Shown one piece after another: positions 23,400-32,800 of a stretch of 42,491 nt of DNA; the stretch's first letter is position 1; every line of letters starts with the position of its first letter. The notes below the pieces were generated by a model. It worked only from the letters and a program-made list of their open reading frames with translations, had not been told where the DNA came from and searched no databases. Made by a program: the position numbers and the translations under genes. The stretch comes from Planctomycetota bacterium (GTDB lineage Bacteria; Planctomycetota; UBA8742; UBA2392): NCBI GenBank assembly GCA_020848275.1, contig JADLAK010000070.1, forward strand, positions 1-42,491, read 5' to 3'.

Positions 23400-24692
23400 A
23401 TGGCCGAGCGCATACTAGTTGCCGACGACTCGCGCGAACTGCGCACGGTCCTCTCGTCGCAACTCTCAAAGCTGGGCTTTGACGTGAAGGTGGCCGTCGA
23501 CGGCCAGGACGCGCTGCGCTGCGCGCTCGATTTTCAGCCGCAGCTCATCATCATGGACATCATGATGCCCAAGCTGGACGGGCTGAACGCCACGCGGCGC
23601 ATGCGCGAAGACCCGCGCTTGAAACATACGCCCATTATCCTGCTGTCGTCGCTGGGCGAAGAAGGCGACGTCATGGCGGGCATCGAGGCCGGCGCCGACG
23701 AATACCTCGTCAAACCCTTCCGCCAGGGCGAGCTTGCGGCCAAGGTCCGCATCCTGCTTCGCAAACTTGCGGGCCAGAAGAAAAAGCTCGACGAAACCAC
23801 GGTGCACGGGCTGGAGGAAAAGCCGCGGGAAAAAGATACGTCGGTACGCCGCTTCAAGGAAACCGGGCAGATTGTCTCCAAGGAATTCGCGGGCTTCACG
23901 ATCCTCGACAAGCTTGGCCAAGGCGGCACAGCGACGGTGTATCGCGCCATGGAGCCGATCCACCTCAAGCCCGTGGCGCTGAAGGTAATTTCGCCGTTTG
24001 CGGCGGTGCGCGAAGGCTTCCTGAAGCGACTGCGGCGCAGCAACGAGATCAGCATCAAGCTGGTGCACACGGCGATTGTGCGCACCTACACCATGGGTGA
24101 ATACCAGGGCGTGCATTTTGTGGTGCAGGAGCTGGTTGACGGAGCGCCGCTGGACCAGCGGCTGGAGAAATCGCCGGGGCACATCAACGAGGCCGAGGCG
24201 AGGCGCTATCTCGCGCAGGTGGCGTCGGCGCTTGATTATCTGCACGAGCGCAAGTTGATCCACCGCGACGTAAAGCCCGGCAACATCTACATCAGCAGCA
24301 AGGACGAGGCGAAGCTCGGCGACTTCGGCCTCTCGCGCCTGAGTGAAGACACAGCGCAAACGGCAGAGGGCTACCTGCTGGGCACGCCGCATTACATCAG
24401 CCCGGAGCAGGCCAACGGCAGCAAGGACATCGACATTCGCAGCGACCTGTACGCGCTGGGTGCGTGCTTCTACCACTTGCTGGCGGGCGAGGCGGTGTTT
24501 CCCGGCGACAACATGCAGCAGGTGGTGCTGCAGCACCTGACGAAGGAACCGCCCAGCATCAAGGCCAAGGCTCCGACGGTGAGTGACGGCTTTGCGGCGA
24601 TTCTGGCCAAGCTGCTGCACAAAGAGCGCGACCAGCGCTACCAGACGCCGGCGGAACTGCTCAAAGACCTCGCGGCGCTCCCGGCGCTGTAA
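23400..24692 (+). CDS. Response-regulator receiver fused to a Ser/Thr protein kinase
   Basis: 430 residues. Residues 1-120 are a complete receiver domain: acidic pair D9-D10, phospho-acceptor D53 (IIMDIMMPKLDG), S83/S84 and K105 (LVKPF). After a charged linker, residues 166-430 are a Hanks-type kinase: GQGGTATV glycine loop (173-180), ALKV Lys195, catalytic HRDVKPGN (288-295), DFG (308-310) and GTPHYISPEQ (328-337). All catalytic residues are intact. No transmembrane segment or extracellular sensor is present, so the kinase is soluble and probably switched by phosphorylation of its receiver by an unlinked histidine kinase. No partner phosphatase or histidine kinase is nearby. Confidence 0.93.
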   Translation: MAERILVADDSRELRTVLSSQLSKLGFDVKVAVDGQDALRCALDFQPQLIIMDIMMPKLDGLNATRRMREDPRLKHTPIILLSSLGEEGDVMAGIEAGADEYLVKPFRQGELAAKVRILLRKLAGQKKKLDETTVHGLEEKPREKDTSVRRFKETGQIVSKEFAGFTILDKLGQGGTATVYRAMEPIHLKPVALKVISPFAAVREGFLKRLRRSNEISIKLVHTAIVRTYTMGEYQGVHFVVQELVDGAPLDQRLEKSPGHINEAEARRYLAQVASALDYLHERKLIHRDVKPGNIYISSKDEAKLGDFGLSRLSEDTAQTAEGYLLGTPHYISPEQANGSKDIDIRSDLYALGACFYHLLAGEAVFPGDNMQQVVLQHLTKEPPSIKAKAPTVSDGFAAILAKLLHKERDQRYQTPAELLKDLAALPAL

Positions 24693-24763
24693 TCAAACCC
24701 CGGGTATAGTCGTCCGTTAGTAATCACGTACAATATTCTTCCCTGTCCCCGGCGTGGCTGATC

Positions 24764-26551
24764 ATGCGCGCTTTCCTGCGAATTGGGTGTTTGCTCGCCT
24801 TAGCGTCCGTTATTGGGCGCAGCGCCGCCGTTGCGCAGGAATCGCGAGAAAGATTCACACCCGAGTGGATTCAGGAACACTGTGGTTTCACGGTGGCTGA
24901 GGAGTTCTTTCGTATTCACGCAGACCCCAAGGTAGGCCAGCAAGCAACGTATTCATACGAGGACGGGTCACACGAGACATTTCGAATCGCGAGCGTCAAA
25001 TCGGGCGTGTGCATCGTTGAACGTCGACAGGGGGATGGTCCCCTGGTAACCGCCACGGAATTTGAATTGTCGGGTCGAATCGAGAGGCTGGTGCGCCGCC
25101 AGTGGGCCGGTGTCGTCGGCGGGCGGCCGACGGAGTGCCGGGTAGAACGAATTGCTTCTGGGCCGCGGCTTGCACCAGTCGCTAAGAGGACGGACAACAC
25201 CTCGTATTTCCGCTTCCGTGAGCAAGTCGGCAGAAACTGGCCGGGGCGGCTGGAAACCGAAGAGGTCTACAAGCAATTCGAGAAAGAGCCGTTTCGAATC
25301 GAGCGCGTGTGGTATTCCGACGCCAACTGGTTCAACCTGCCGTTGCGCGCCGAAACATCGGTGTTCGGCAAATTGATCCTGCGCTCGGAGCTTGCGTCCT
25401 GCGACGACCACTCCCCGCCCATGCTTGACTGGTCGGGGGCGATCGAGTTGTCGCCGGAAGAAACCCGGGCTGTGCGCCAACCATGCCTGACGCGTATCGA
25501 CGAGAACGAGTGCTACACACTCGCGCGCGAGCGCATGCTGATTGACCGCGACAGCCTGCCCCAGCTTCGTGCCAACGCCAAAGTGGGCGAATGGGCCGAG
25601 TACGGCGACGAGCGATGGACACTGGCATTGCATACAACGGATCGCTTTGTTGTCGAGATTGCCTCGAAGAACCCGGAGATCGGCGTGATCACGGCACTGG
25701 AATACGAACTTCGTGAAGGCAAAAACGTGGGCACTTTGGCGCGCTACGTCGGTGTCCGCGGTAACAAGCCGCAGTATCGCGCTGAATACTTTGAGCTGCC
25801 GGACGAATACCCGACATCGAGTTTCCGAACCGAGTTTGCAAGCAAGGCTTTCGGGGGCCGGGACTTCAGCGGCTATCGAACTTGCCACCTGACTCAGGGA
25901 CCGCGGGTGCGTAGTACTTTGCGCCACTGGTCGCCTGAAACGCCTGTGGGCAGGCCTTTGCGGATTTATCGACCGCATGACGGCTACGTCGCGGAACTGT
26001 CAGCCTGCGGCGACAACGGCGCGCCGGAACTGGATTGGTCGGCGTGGAAACCCACGCGTGGCTGGGCGTTACCTTGGACTCCCAACGAAGTGAAGCGGTA
26101 CATCGAGGTCGGCTGCCAGTGGCAGTTTCGTATCGAACAGGACAAACGCCGCGATTGGGAAAGTTCGTACGCCGAAAGCTGGACGATCGTCCACACAGAT
26201 GAGCAGCGCTATGTTGGTGCTGTCATCGACACGGGTGCCTATGCAAGCCCGCCATGGCCGCGGTCTGGACGGGACGTTGAGTTGAAGATCGTGGTGTGGG
26301 GCAAGCTGCACGCCGAGTTCGACGCGCTGCCGCGCGGCTGGACGCCGGAAGTCGACTATACCGTTTACCGGGGGACCGACGACAAGTTGACCGGCGTCTT
26401 TTCCAGCGCCTACTACGCCGAAAATGGCGAGTTACGGGTTCGAACCGTCAAGTATGACAAGAGGTGGAAGGGGCTGGCTGCCAACATGGAGGAAGGGCCC
26501 TACCCCGGCGAGCGCAGGAAACTTGTTATGTACGATCGCGAACGTCGCTAA
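24764..26551 (+). CDS. Secreted protein with internal repeats, function unknown
   Basis: 595 residues. Residues 1-24 form a signal peptide (MRAFLRIGCLLALASVIGRS...). The mature part has at least two similar modules of about 200 residues. Each begins near a KVG-Q/E-A-Y element (PKVGQQATYSYEDG; AKVGEWAEYGDERW), carries a TALEYEL/TATEFEL strand, and ends in an ELASCDDHSPPMLDW or ELSACGDNGAPELDW motif. A weaker third copy starts near residue 455 (EVGCQWQFRI). Conserved Cys residues recur at equivalent places. I do not recognise the family. An extracytoplasmic location is likely. It converges with the next gene with a two-base gap. Confidence 0.75.
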   Translation: MRAFLRIGCLLALASVIGRSAAVAQESRERFTPEWIQEHCGFTVAEEFFRIHADPKVGQQATYSYEDGSHETFRIASVKSGVCIVERRQGDGPLVTATEFELSGRIERLVRRQWAGVVGGRPTECRVERIASGPRLAPVAKRTDNTSYFRFREQVGRNWPGRLETEEVYKQFEKEPFRIERVWYSDANWFNLPLRAETSVFGKLILRSELASCDDHSPPMLDWSGAIELSPEETRAVRQPCLTRIDENECYTLARERMLIDRDSLPQLRANAKVGEWAEYGDERWTLALHTTDRFVVEIASKNPEIGVITALEYELREGKNVGTLARYVGVRGNKPQYRAEYFELPDEYPTSSFRTEFASKAFGGRDFSGYRTCHLTQGPRVRSTLRHWSPETPVGRPLRIYRPHDGYVAELSACGDNGAPELDWSAWKPTRGWALPWTPNEVKRYIEVGCQWQFRIEQDKRRDWESSYAESWTIVHTDEQRYVGAVIDTGAYASPPWPRSGRDVELKIVVWGKLHAEFDALPRGWTPEVDYTVYRGTDDKLTGVFSSAYYAENGELRVRTVKYDKRWKGLAANMEEGPYPGERRKLVMYDRERR

Positions 26552-26553
26552 CC

Positions 26554-28017
26554 CTATTTCACTGTTACGTCGCCCCAGAGGTAGGGCAGGCGGGCGGCGA
26601 AGTCGTCGACGCCCGAAAAGCGCGGCTCGAGGTCGCCGCCGTGCAGGTTCTTGCCAAAGGTGTTGAACAGGAACGTCGCGGGCGCATCGCCGCCGAAGAT
26701 TTCCTTGAGCGGCGCAGAAAATTCGAACTCGAGCGCGCCCGCCGCAACTTTACCTTTGACCACGGCGCCCGTGACGGGCGAAAGGCTCTGCTTGCCCTCG
26801 ATGCGCACGCGCCATAAGTGCAGGCCCTTGTCGCCGTCGTCGCCAAGCACAAATAGCCCGTCTTCGTCGGTGGGCTGCAGGCGCGCGGATTTGCCAAAGG
26901 CGAAATACAGGCCGCTGCCGACGGCGGCAACCGCCGTGCGCGTGGACTGGAACGTCCCGGCGTAGGCGATGCGGCCCTTGACCAGCAACTGGTCGCCGGC
27001 GATCAGCCAGCGCAGGTGTTCGTCCTTCTTGAGGTTCTGCACGGGCAACACGCCCGCGGATTTTTCCCACGTCGCGCCGCTGCCGTCGACGGCGAAACTT
27101 GCGGCGACGCGCGGCAACTCAGCGTTGCCGCGCTGCGGAAGCATGCTGGCGTAATCGCGTTTGAGGAAGTTGTCGACGGCGTAAACGTCGCGTTGTTCGT
27201 TGCAGAAAACCAGGCGTTCGTGGTGGAAGCAAAGCGCCTCGCACTGCCGCGCGCCGATCAGCGTCTGTTTCACCGGCTTGCCCGACAACTTCTTGCTGTC
27301 GTATTGGAAGATGTAGTTGTAGCTGAGCAACACCAGCGTGCCGCCGGGGTGCAGCGCCGCGCCCGTGATCTGCACGCCGGGCTCAAGTTCGAACGAGCCC
27401 ACGAGTTCGCCGACGTTGCGCTTGTCGCCAAGCTCCCCGGCGGTCTTGAGTTCGTTGAAGCGATAGACGTTGGTCGATTTCTCGCCGCGCGCTTTGCTTA
27501 CGATATGGATTTTTCCATCGAGCACGAACACGGCCTCGGCGTCGTGGCGGCCGTCGGGGTAAGCGATGGGGTAGGTCGCGCGCAACTCAAGGGCGCCGTC
27601 GGTGTCCTTGGGGTAAAAGAACGCGACGCGATAGAGCGTGATGTCATCGCGCGCGCGCTTGTTGTCGCCGATGTCGCAGGCGATCAGGTCGCCGCCGAGC
27701 TGTGTCATGTCTTCCCAGTCGACGGCATCGGCGCCCTTGACCTCAAATACGTCGGATTTGTCGAAGTCCGGCGTCTTGCTGCGGAAGAATCGGGCGGAGT
27801 CGCCGCTGTCGTTGTGCGCCCAGAAGAAATTGCCGTCGAAGACCATGCCGCTGCATTCATCGAGCCGGTCGTCGGCGATGCGCGCAAGGGGCGCAAGCAG
27901 GGCAACGCCGGGCGACAGGTCCGCAAGCGAGTCCGCGGGCTTTTTGGGTGCTTCCTGGGCAACGATGACGCCGGTTGCGCAGAAAAACAGGGCCAGGGCG
28001 AGTGTGCGAATGCGCAT
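26554..28017 (-). CDS. Secreted beta-propeller-like protein
   Basis: 487 residues from ATG 28017, with GGAG six bases upstream. Residues 1-20 are a signal peptide (MRIRTLALALFFCATGVIVA). The mature protein begins with a segment typical of secreted propeller-like proteins: SGMVFDGNFFWAHNDSGD, then ADAVDWEDM and IACDIGDNKRARDD. Further blade-like repeats follow (TGAALHPGGTLVLLSYNYI; RQCEALCFHHERLVF). The HNDSGD/DWED/GDN set suggests metal or phosphate binding at the propeller face. Similar proteins are usually annotated as hypothetical. An enzymatic role cannot be shown. It is transcribed away from the pilin operon. Confidence 0.75.
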   Translation of the reverse strand: MRIRTLALALFFCATGVIVAQEAPKKPADSLADLSPGVALLAPLARIADDRLDECSGMVFDGNFFWAHNDSGDSARFFRSKTPDFDKSDVFEVKGADAVDWEDMTQLGGDLIACDIGDNKRARDDITLYRVAFFYPKDTDGALELRATYPIAYPDGRHDAEAVFVLDGKIHIVSKARGEKSTNVYRFNELKTAGELGDKRNVGELVGSFELEPGVQITGAALHPGGTLVLLSYNYIFQYDSKKLSGKPVKQTLIGARQCEALCFHHERLVFCNEQRDVYAVDNFLKRDYASMLPQRGNAELPRVAASFAVDGSGATWEKSAGVLPVQNLKKDEHLRWLIAGDQLLVKGRIAYAGTFQSTRTAVAAVGSGLYFAFGKSARLQPTDEDGLFVLGDDGDKGLHLWRVRIEGKQSLSPVTGAVVKGKVAAGALEFEFSAPLKEIFGGDAPATFLFNTFGKNLHGGDLEPRFSGVDDFAARLPYLWGDVTVK

Positions 28018-28513
28018 AAACGGCTCCACGTCGGCCCAGTCTATACACGAAGCAGCGCAACAATAAAGGCACCAAAAAGGCAGTGGCTGCGGTTTGGAAA
28101 CCGCAGCCGCGTACTGCCCAAGAAACAAGCCGCACCCTTTTGGGTGCGGCGGAAGCTTAGGCGATCCACCTGTGTCGTAGGCGAGGCTGTTTGTGCACCC
28201 GATATAAAACGTGGGTTGCCGCAGATGTGCCCGTAAACTTCCCTCTGCATTTAAGGAGGGCTTGCCCCGGCGTACATCGATTTGGCGTCCCCGGCTCGAG
28301 AGCATCGGCGCAGCAAACATAGTTGCCGAGCACAGTACGGGCACTGCAGATCGCAGAGAAATTGTAGCCCCGGTCGCCGGTGGCGCAAAGCAATCCCGGG
28401 GGATGTCAGAATCACCGGCAGGCGGAGGCAAACGCGGGCTGGCAGGCCGCCCGGTAATCGGTTAAACTTCCTGCCCCTGCGGCAGTACAAGGCAACCCCT
28501 CTGGCGGCTTTGC
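28018..28513. other. Divergent intergenic region without a gene
   Basis: About 500 bases between the leftward propeller gene and the rightward pilin operon. It holds the palindromes listed at 28083-28150. No coding frame has protein-like features, and no confident promoter was recognised, although control signals for both flanking genes must lie here. Confidence 0.6.
28083..28150. repeat. Two strong hairpins (REP-like)
   Basis: GGCTGCGGTTT/AAACCGCAGCC (28085-28108) matches the unit at 12168-12192. GCCGCACCC-TTTT-GGGTGCGGC (28129-28150) is a perfect 9-base stem. Because both flanking genes are transcribed away from this spot, they cannot be ordinary terminators for them. Confidence 0.65.
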
Positions 28514-29833
28514 ATGGATGCCTCCCGTTCAGCTCATGCCCGCGCGCGGCATGGCTTTACGCTAATCGAGCTGTTCGTCGTGATCACCATCATCACTATC
28601 GTGATGATGATTGGTGCGCTTTGGGCCAGCAGTTTCCGCAGCGGCCCGCCGCTTGAGATTGCCGGCGGCGGCATCTCATCGATGGTGGCGCGTATCCGGC
28701 AGGTTTGCGCCACCCAGCGCGTGCACGGCGAACTTATCCTCGACTACAAACACGACCGCGTGGTGGCGCTCTCGCGCATCCGTCATTTCGAGTTCGCCTT
28801 TGAGGACGACTTCGGCGAGACCATCGCGCAGGGCAGCAACAACGTGTTTGGCGAATACGGCGGCACGCCGCTGGCGCGGCCGGTCAAGAGCCGCCAGTAC
28901 CTGCTGCGCGACGGCGGGTGCTGCGAACTGGTGACCTCGTGCTCGAGCTTTGGGGTGCCGTGGCTGCAACAATTCGACAACAACACCTCGGGCTACGAAG
29001 GCATCGCCATGAGCTTCGATTTTTTCCCCATGGGCGAGGGCGAGGCCAACATCGCGACGCTGGGGCCGATTTTCCAGCTTGGCGTCAGCAAGGCGGGCAA
29101 GAACATGGTGCGGCTGCGCCTTAGCTGCGCCGGCGCGATGGTGGACAGCGAGTCGCTGGTCCCGCTGTACCGCTGGTGCACCGTCGAGATTGCCCTCAGC
29201 CGCTACAGCGTGCGCCTTTACGTCGACGGGCGCATCTCGGCGCAACTGATCGCGGACGAAAACTTCCGCGTGCCGCTGGGCGGCGCGCCCCTGGAATTCA
29301 AGGGCTATCCCTGCCGCATCGACAACCTTCAGCTTTTCAGCCTGATCAGCAGCCAGGAACTCGAGCTTGGCCGCGGCGCCAAGGGCCAAAGCGGCGTGCA
29401 ACTGTTGCCCGACGACGTCGACGCGCAAGTCGAGATCGATGGCGGCGCGGAAGGCATCTTCATCGGCGATGAGGCGCGTGACGCCGCCGCAGCTCCGGGC
29501 GGCGAACGCTCCACCAGCGCCACGCCCACGGGCGATGGTCTGCCGGTACTGAAGGTGCCGCCGCTGGAGACGATTTACTTCGATTCCACGGGAAAGCTTG
29601 ACCCCTCGATCCACGGCGGGTCGGTCATCATCCGCCTCGTGGCGCGCGGCAACGACGGCAAGCCCGAGCGCGTGGAAGTCATCATCCATCCGCTGGGCAC
29701 CGTCACCGTCCGCCCCGTCGATCGCTTCCCCTGGGAGCCCGATGTGCAGCAGATTCCTGACCCGACGCCGCAGCAGCAGCCGTTACCCCAACCCACTCCG
29801 CCCAAACTTCCCCCTGTGGAGACTCCGGGATGA
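28514..29833 (+). CDS. Pseudopilin with LamG-like domain (GspH-like)
   Basis: 439 residues. A 14-residue leader ends in Gly, followed by a type IV prepilin helix (G|FTLIELFVVITIITIV) with the Glu at +5 that pseudopilins need. It should be cleaved by prepilin peptidase and assembled in the inner membrane. Residues about 150-280 form a LamG/concanavalin-like beta-sandwich (VRLYVDGRISAQL, PLEFKGYPCRIDN). The tail is Pro/Gln-rich (residues about 400-439). It is the first gene of the four-gene operon, coupled by ATGA to the giant GspK-like gene. LamG domains on pilins suggest carbohydrate or surface binding. Confidence 0.8.
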   Translation: MDASRSAHARARHGFTLIELFVVITIITIVMMIGALWASSFRSGPPLEIAGGGISSMVARIRQVCATQRVHGELILDYKHDRVVALSRIRHFEFAFEDDFGETIAQGSNNVFGEYGGTPLARPVKSRQYLLRDGGCCELVTSCSSFGVPWLQQFDNNTSGYEGIAMSFDFFPMGEGEANIATLGPIFQLGVSKAGKNMVRLRLSCAGAMVDSESLVPLYRWCTVEIALSRYSVRLYVDGRISAQLIADENFRVPLGGAPLEFKGYPCRIDNLQLFSLISSQELELGRGAKGQSGVQLLPDDVDAQVEIDGGAEGIFIGDEARDAAAAPGGERSTSATPTGDGLPVLKVPPLETIYFDSTGKLDPSIHGGSVIIRLVARGNDGKPERVEVIIHPLGTVTVRPVDRFPWEPDVQQIPDPTPQQQPLPQPTPPKLPPVETPG

Positions 29834-32800
29834 CCTGCAAAACCTCGATGCCGTCCGGCCGCCTCGCCAAGCGCGGCGCGGCCCCCAGTCGCGCTGCCAA
29901 GCGCGGCGCGGCAATGATGCTGGTGATGGTGCTGTTGATGCTGCTGGTGGCCATGGCGGTGCCGTTTTTGTTCACCATGGCCCAACAGGAAGGCACCGCG
30001 GCGGGAAGCATGGCGGGCGAAGACGCGCGCATCGCCGCGCGCACCGGCGCCGATCATGCTTTTGCGCGCCTGCACCGCACTAATGGGCTGGTCGAGTTCG
30101 ACCGCTGGTACGCCAAGCGGCCGCAGGATGTGCGCGACGACTACCACAACAACGACCTCTACATGGCCTCGAACCCGAACTGGGACAACCCCTACTTCGA
30201 CAGCAACCTTGAGAGCCTCGTTGACGTCGTCAACGACATCAACCCGCAGACCTACCCGCGGCTGATGGACCAGAACAACAAGACCCGCATCAACTTCGAA
30301 AACTTCCGCGACATCGTCGTGGGCGTTAACGTCGAGGATGAAAGCGGCAAGGTGGACTTCAACACCGCGCCGCCGCTGCTGATCGGCAGCCTGCTTGGCG
30401 CGGGCACGGTAGTAGCCGCGGAACTGCCCGCGGGCCTGACGTTCCCGACCATTACGCTGGACCAGGCGGACTTCCTGGGCGACCGCGAAACCTTCGAGAA
30501 GCCGGGAACGCCCGAGGGGCCGGGGCTGGTGGTGATCGGCGACATCCTGTTCAGCTACGAAAAGCGCCGCGGCAACGTGCTGTACGAGGCGACGGCTAAC
30601 GCGCCCTATCCCGGCGACACGGCCATATTCGGCGTGATGTGGGAGAAGCTAGAGCCCAAGGCCAAGAAGGCGATGGTGCTTCGTGAGCGCGCAGTTTCGC
30701 CGCTGGCCTACAAGATCGCGTACATGCGGACGTTCAAGAGCCCCGACGGCCGCACGCCCTACAACTTCAACAACCTGCAGGAAATCCGCGACATCGCCAA
30801 AGAAACCTGGTTCCCCGGCTGGATCACCATGAACAACACCCGCGGGTTCTGGGAGGGCCTCGACCCGATTACCTACCAGGAACTGCCGCAGATCGCGACC
30901 GTGATTGCGCCGTCCAAACGTTTTGACGGCCGCTTCCTGTACCCGCACCTGCTGGCATGGCAGACCTTCACCGGCGGCGTCAACGGAAACGTGGCCTACA
31001 TCGACGGGGCCATGCACTTTGAGCAGATGGAAAGCGGCAAGCAGGTGCAATGCATGTGGCTGGACACGCGCTACCCGCTGCCGCCGGAACTCTACCACCC
31101 GCTGGACGCGCGCAAACGCGCCCCGAGTTTCGGGCGCGGCAGCATGATCCGTATCAGCCAGCAGGGCGGCGAAAGCCGCCTGATGACGTCCTTCATCAAC
31201 GGCATGCCGCGGTACAACAGCCCGCCCTGGAGCTCGCCGTCGCATTGCGTCGCTGTGCGCCAGACCTTTGAAATGCTGCAACGCGAACCGGTGGTCGTTG
31301 AGGTCGCCGAACGCGCCGCCATCAACATCAACACCGCCCCCTTTGCCGTGCTCAAGGCCGCCGTGCTCGGGCAGGGCGGTACGCTCAAGTTTACGTCAGG
31401 CGACGTCATCATTGAGGAGCCGCAGATCGAGGACGAGCCGGCTGCGACGTTTGCCGACCGGGTGCTGTCCCGCACGCGCTTCGATGCCGAGAACGTCCAG
31501 AACTACAACCCCTTTGACGACCTGCAGGAATTCGTCGAGTTCCTCGAGAAGCTGCGGGATGAAGGCGTGATCAGCAACTCCGCGCTCAATGGCATTGTCG
31601 CGCAGCAGCAATATCCCTACGCCGCAAGTTTCAGCGCGCCCTTTTCGTTCGAGTCGCTGGATTGCTACAGCGTCGACAGCATGGCCATCCGCTACGCGCC
31701 AAGCGGCAACGAGGTCGCCCGAGAAGGCTTCCGCGAGCAGATGCTGCTGGGCAGCGACGACCAGCGGACCATGCGCTGGCGCCTGTGGCGGCAGTTCGAC
31801 GAGGAAATACGCCAGCCGCAGGGCCACATCCTGAGCCGCTACGGCGGCGGCACGGAAAACGACCGTGAAATCGGCCTGATCGAGGGCCCTTTCCTGCACT
31901 GGCCCGACGAAAAGTGGAAGCGCAACCGCTGGCAGAACATCGGCGAGCCCTTTGGCCGCGGTTCGGCCACGCGCCTTGACGTGTGCAACATTGCGGGGTT
32001 CGTACGTCCGCCCAACACGCCCACGGTCGCGCGCGGCGAGGGCGAAGTCTTCTTCGACTACATCTGTACTGACTCAAACGGCAACCAGCTTGCCGACCTT
32101 GTGTCGGGCAATTTCTCGTTTTGGTACAAGCCCAACGCCGACCTGGGCGGCAACAACCGCGTGCTGTTCGACGCCGCCGAGCGCAATAATTCCAACCGCA
32201 TCAGTTGCCTGTGGTGGGGCAACCGCCGGCGTGGCCAGCGCCTGAGCCAGCACAACAGCGGCCTGGTCTTCCGCATCAAGGACCGCACGCTGGAGTACGC
32301 CTACACCGAGTGCCGCTTTGAACTCGAGCCCGACATGTTCCGTCGCGGCCACTGGTACCACATCCACCTGAACTGGAAGGGCACCAACCTCGGCGAATGC
32401 AGCCTGATCATCGATGGCGACGGTGTTTGCGGCGACCGCGAAAAGCAGGGTTTTCGCGTGCGCGGCGAGACCGACCACACCTTTTATCGCAACATCATTG
32501 ACTGGGCCGCAGGGCCCACACGCCACGAGGACTGGGTGGCGCGCACCAGCACGCTGGCCGACGATATCTGCGGCCCGCCCCCGACCGCGGCGGGCTGGCC
32601 CGCCGGTACGCCGGGGCTGACCGACATCCGCATCCAGCCTGAGGACATCCGCGCGTTTGAAAACTACGGCGTGCTGCTGGTCGGTGACGAAATCATCGAG
32701 TACTCGATGATCGATGCAGGCGGGCGGTTCCTCAACGTGCGCCGTGGCGTGCGCGGGTCGGTTTGGCAGGCGCACCCGCGCGGCGCCAAGATCACGATCT

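Noticed and set aside
28083..28150. Hairpins as ordinary terminators
   Set aside because: Both flanking genes are transcribed away from this position and no T-run follows, so a terminator role for them is not plausible.
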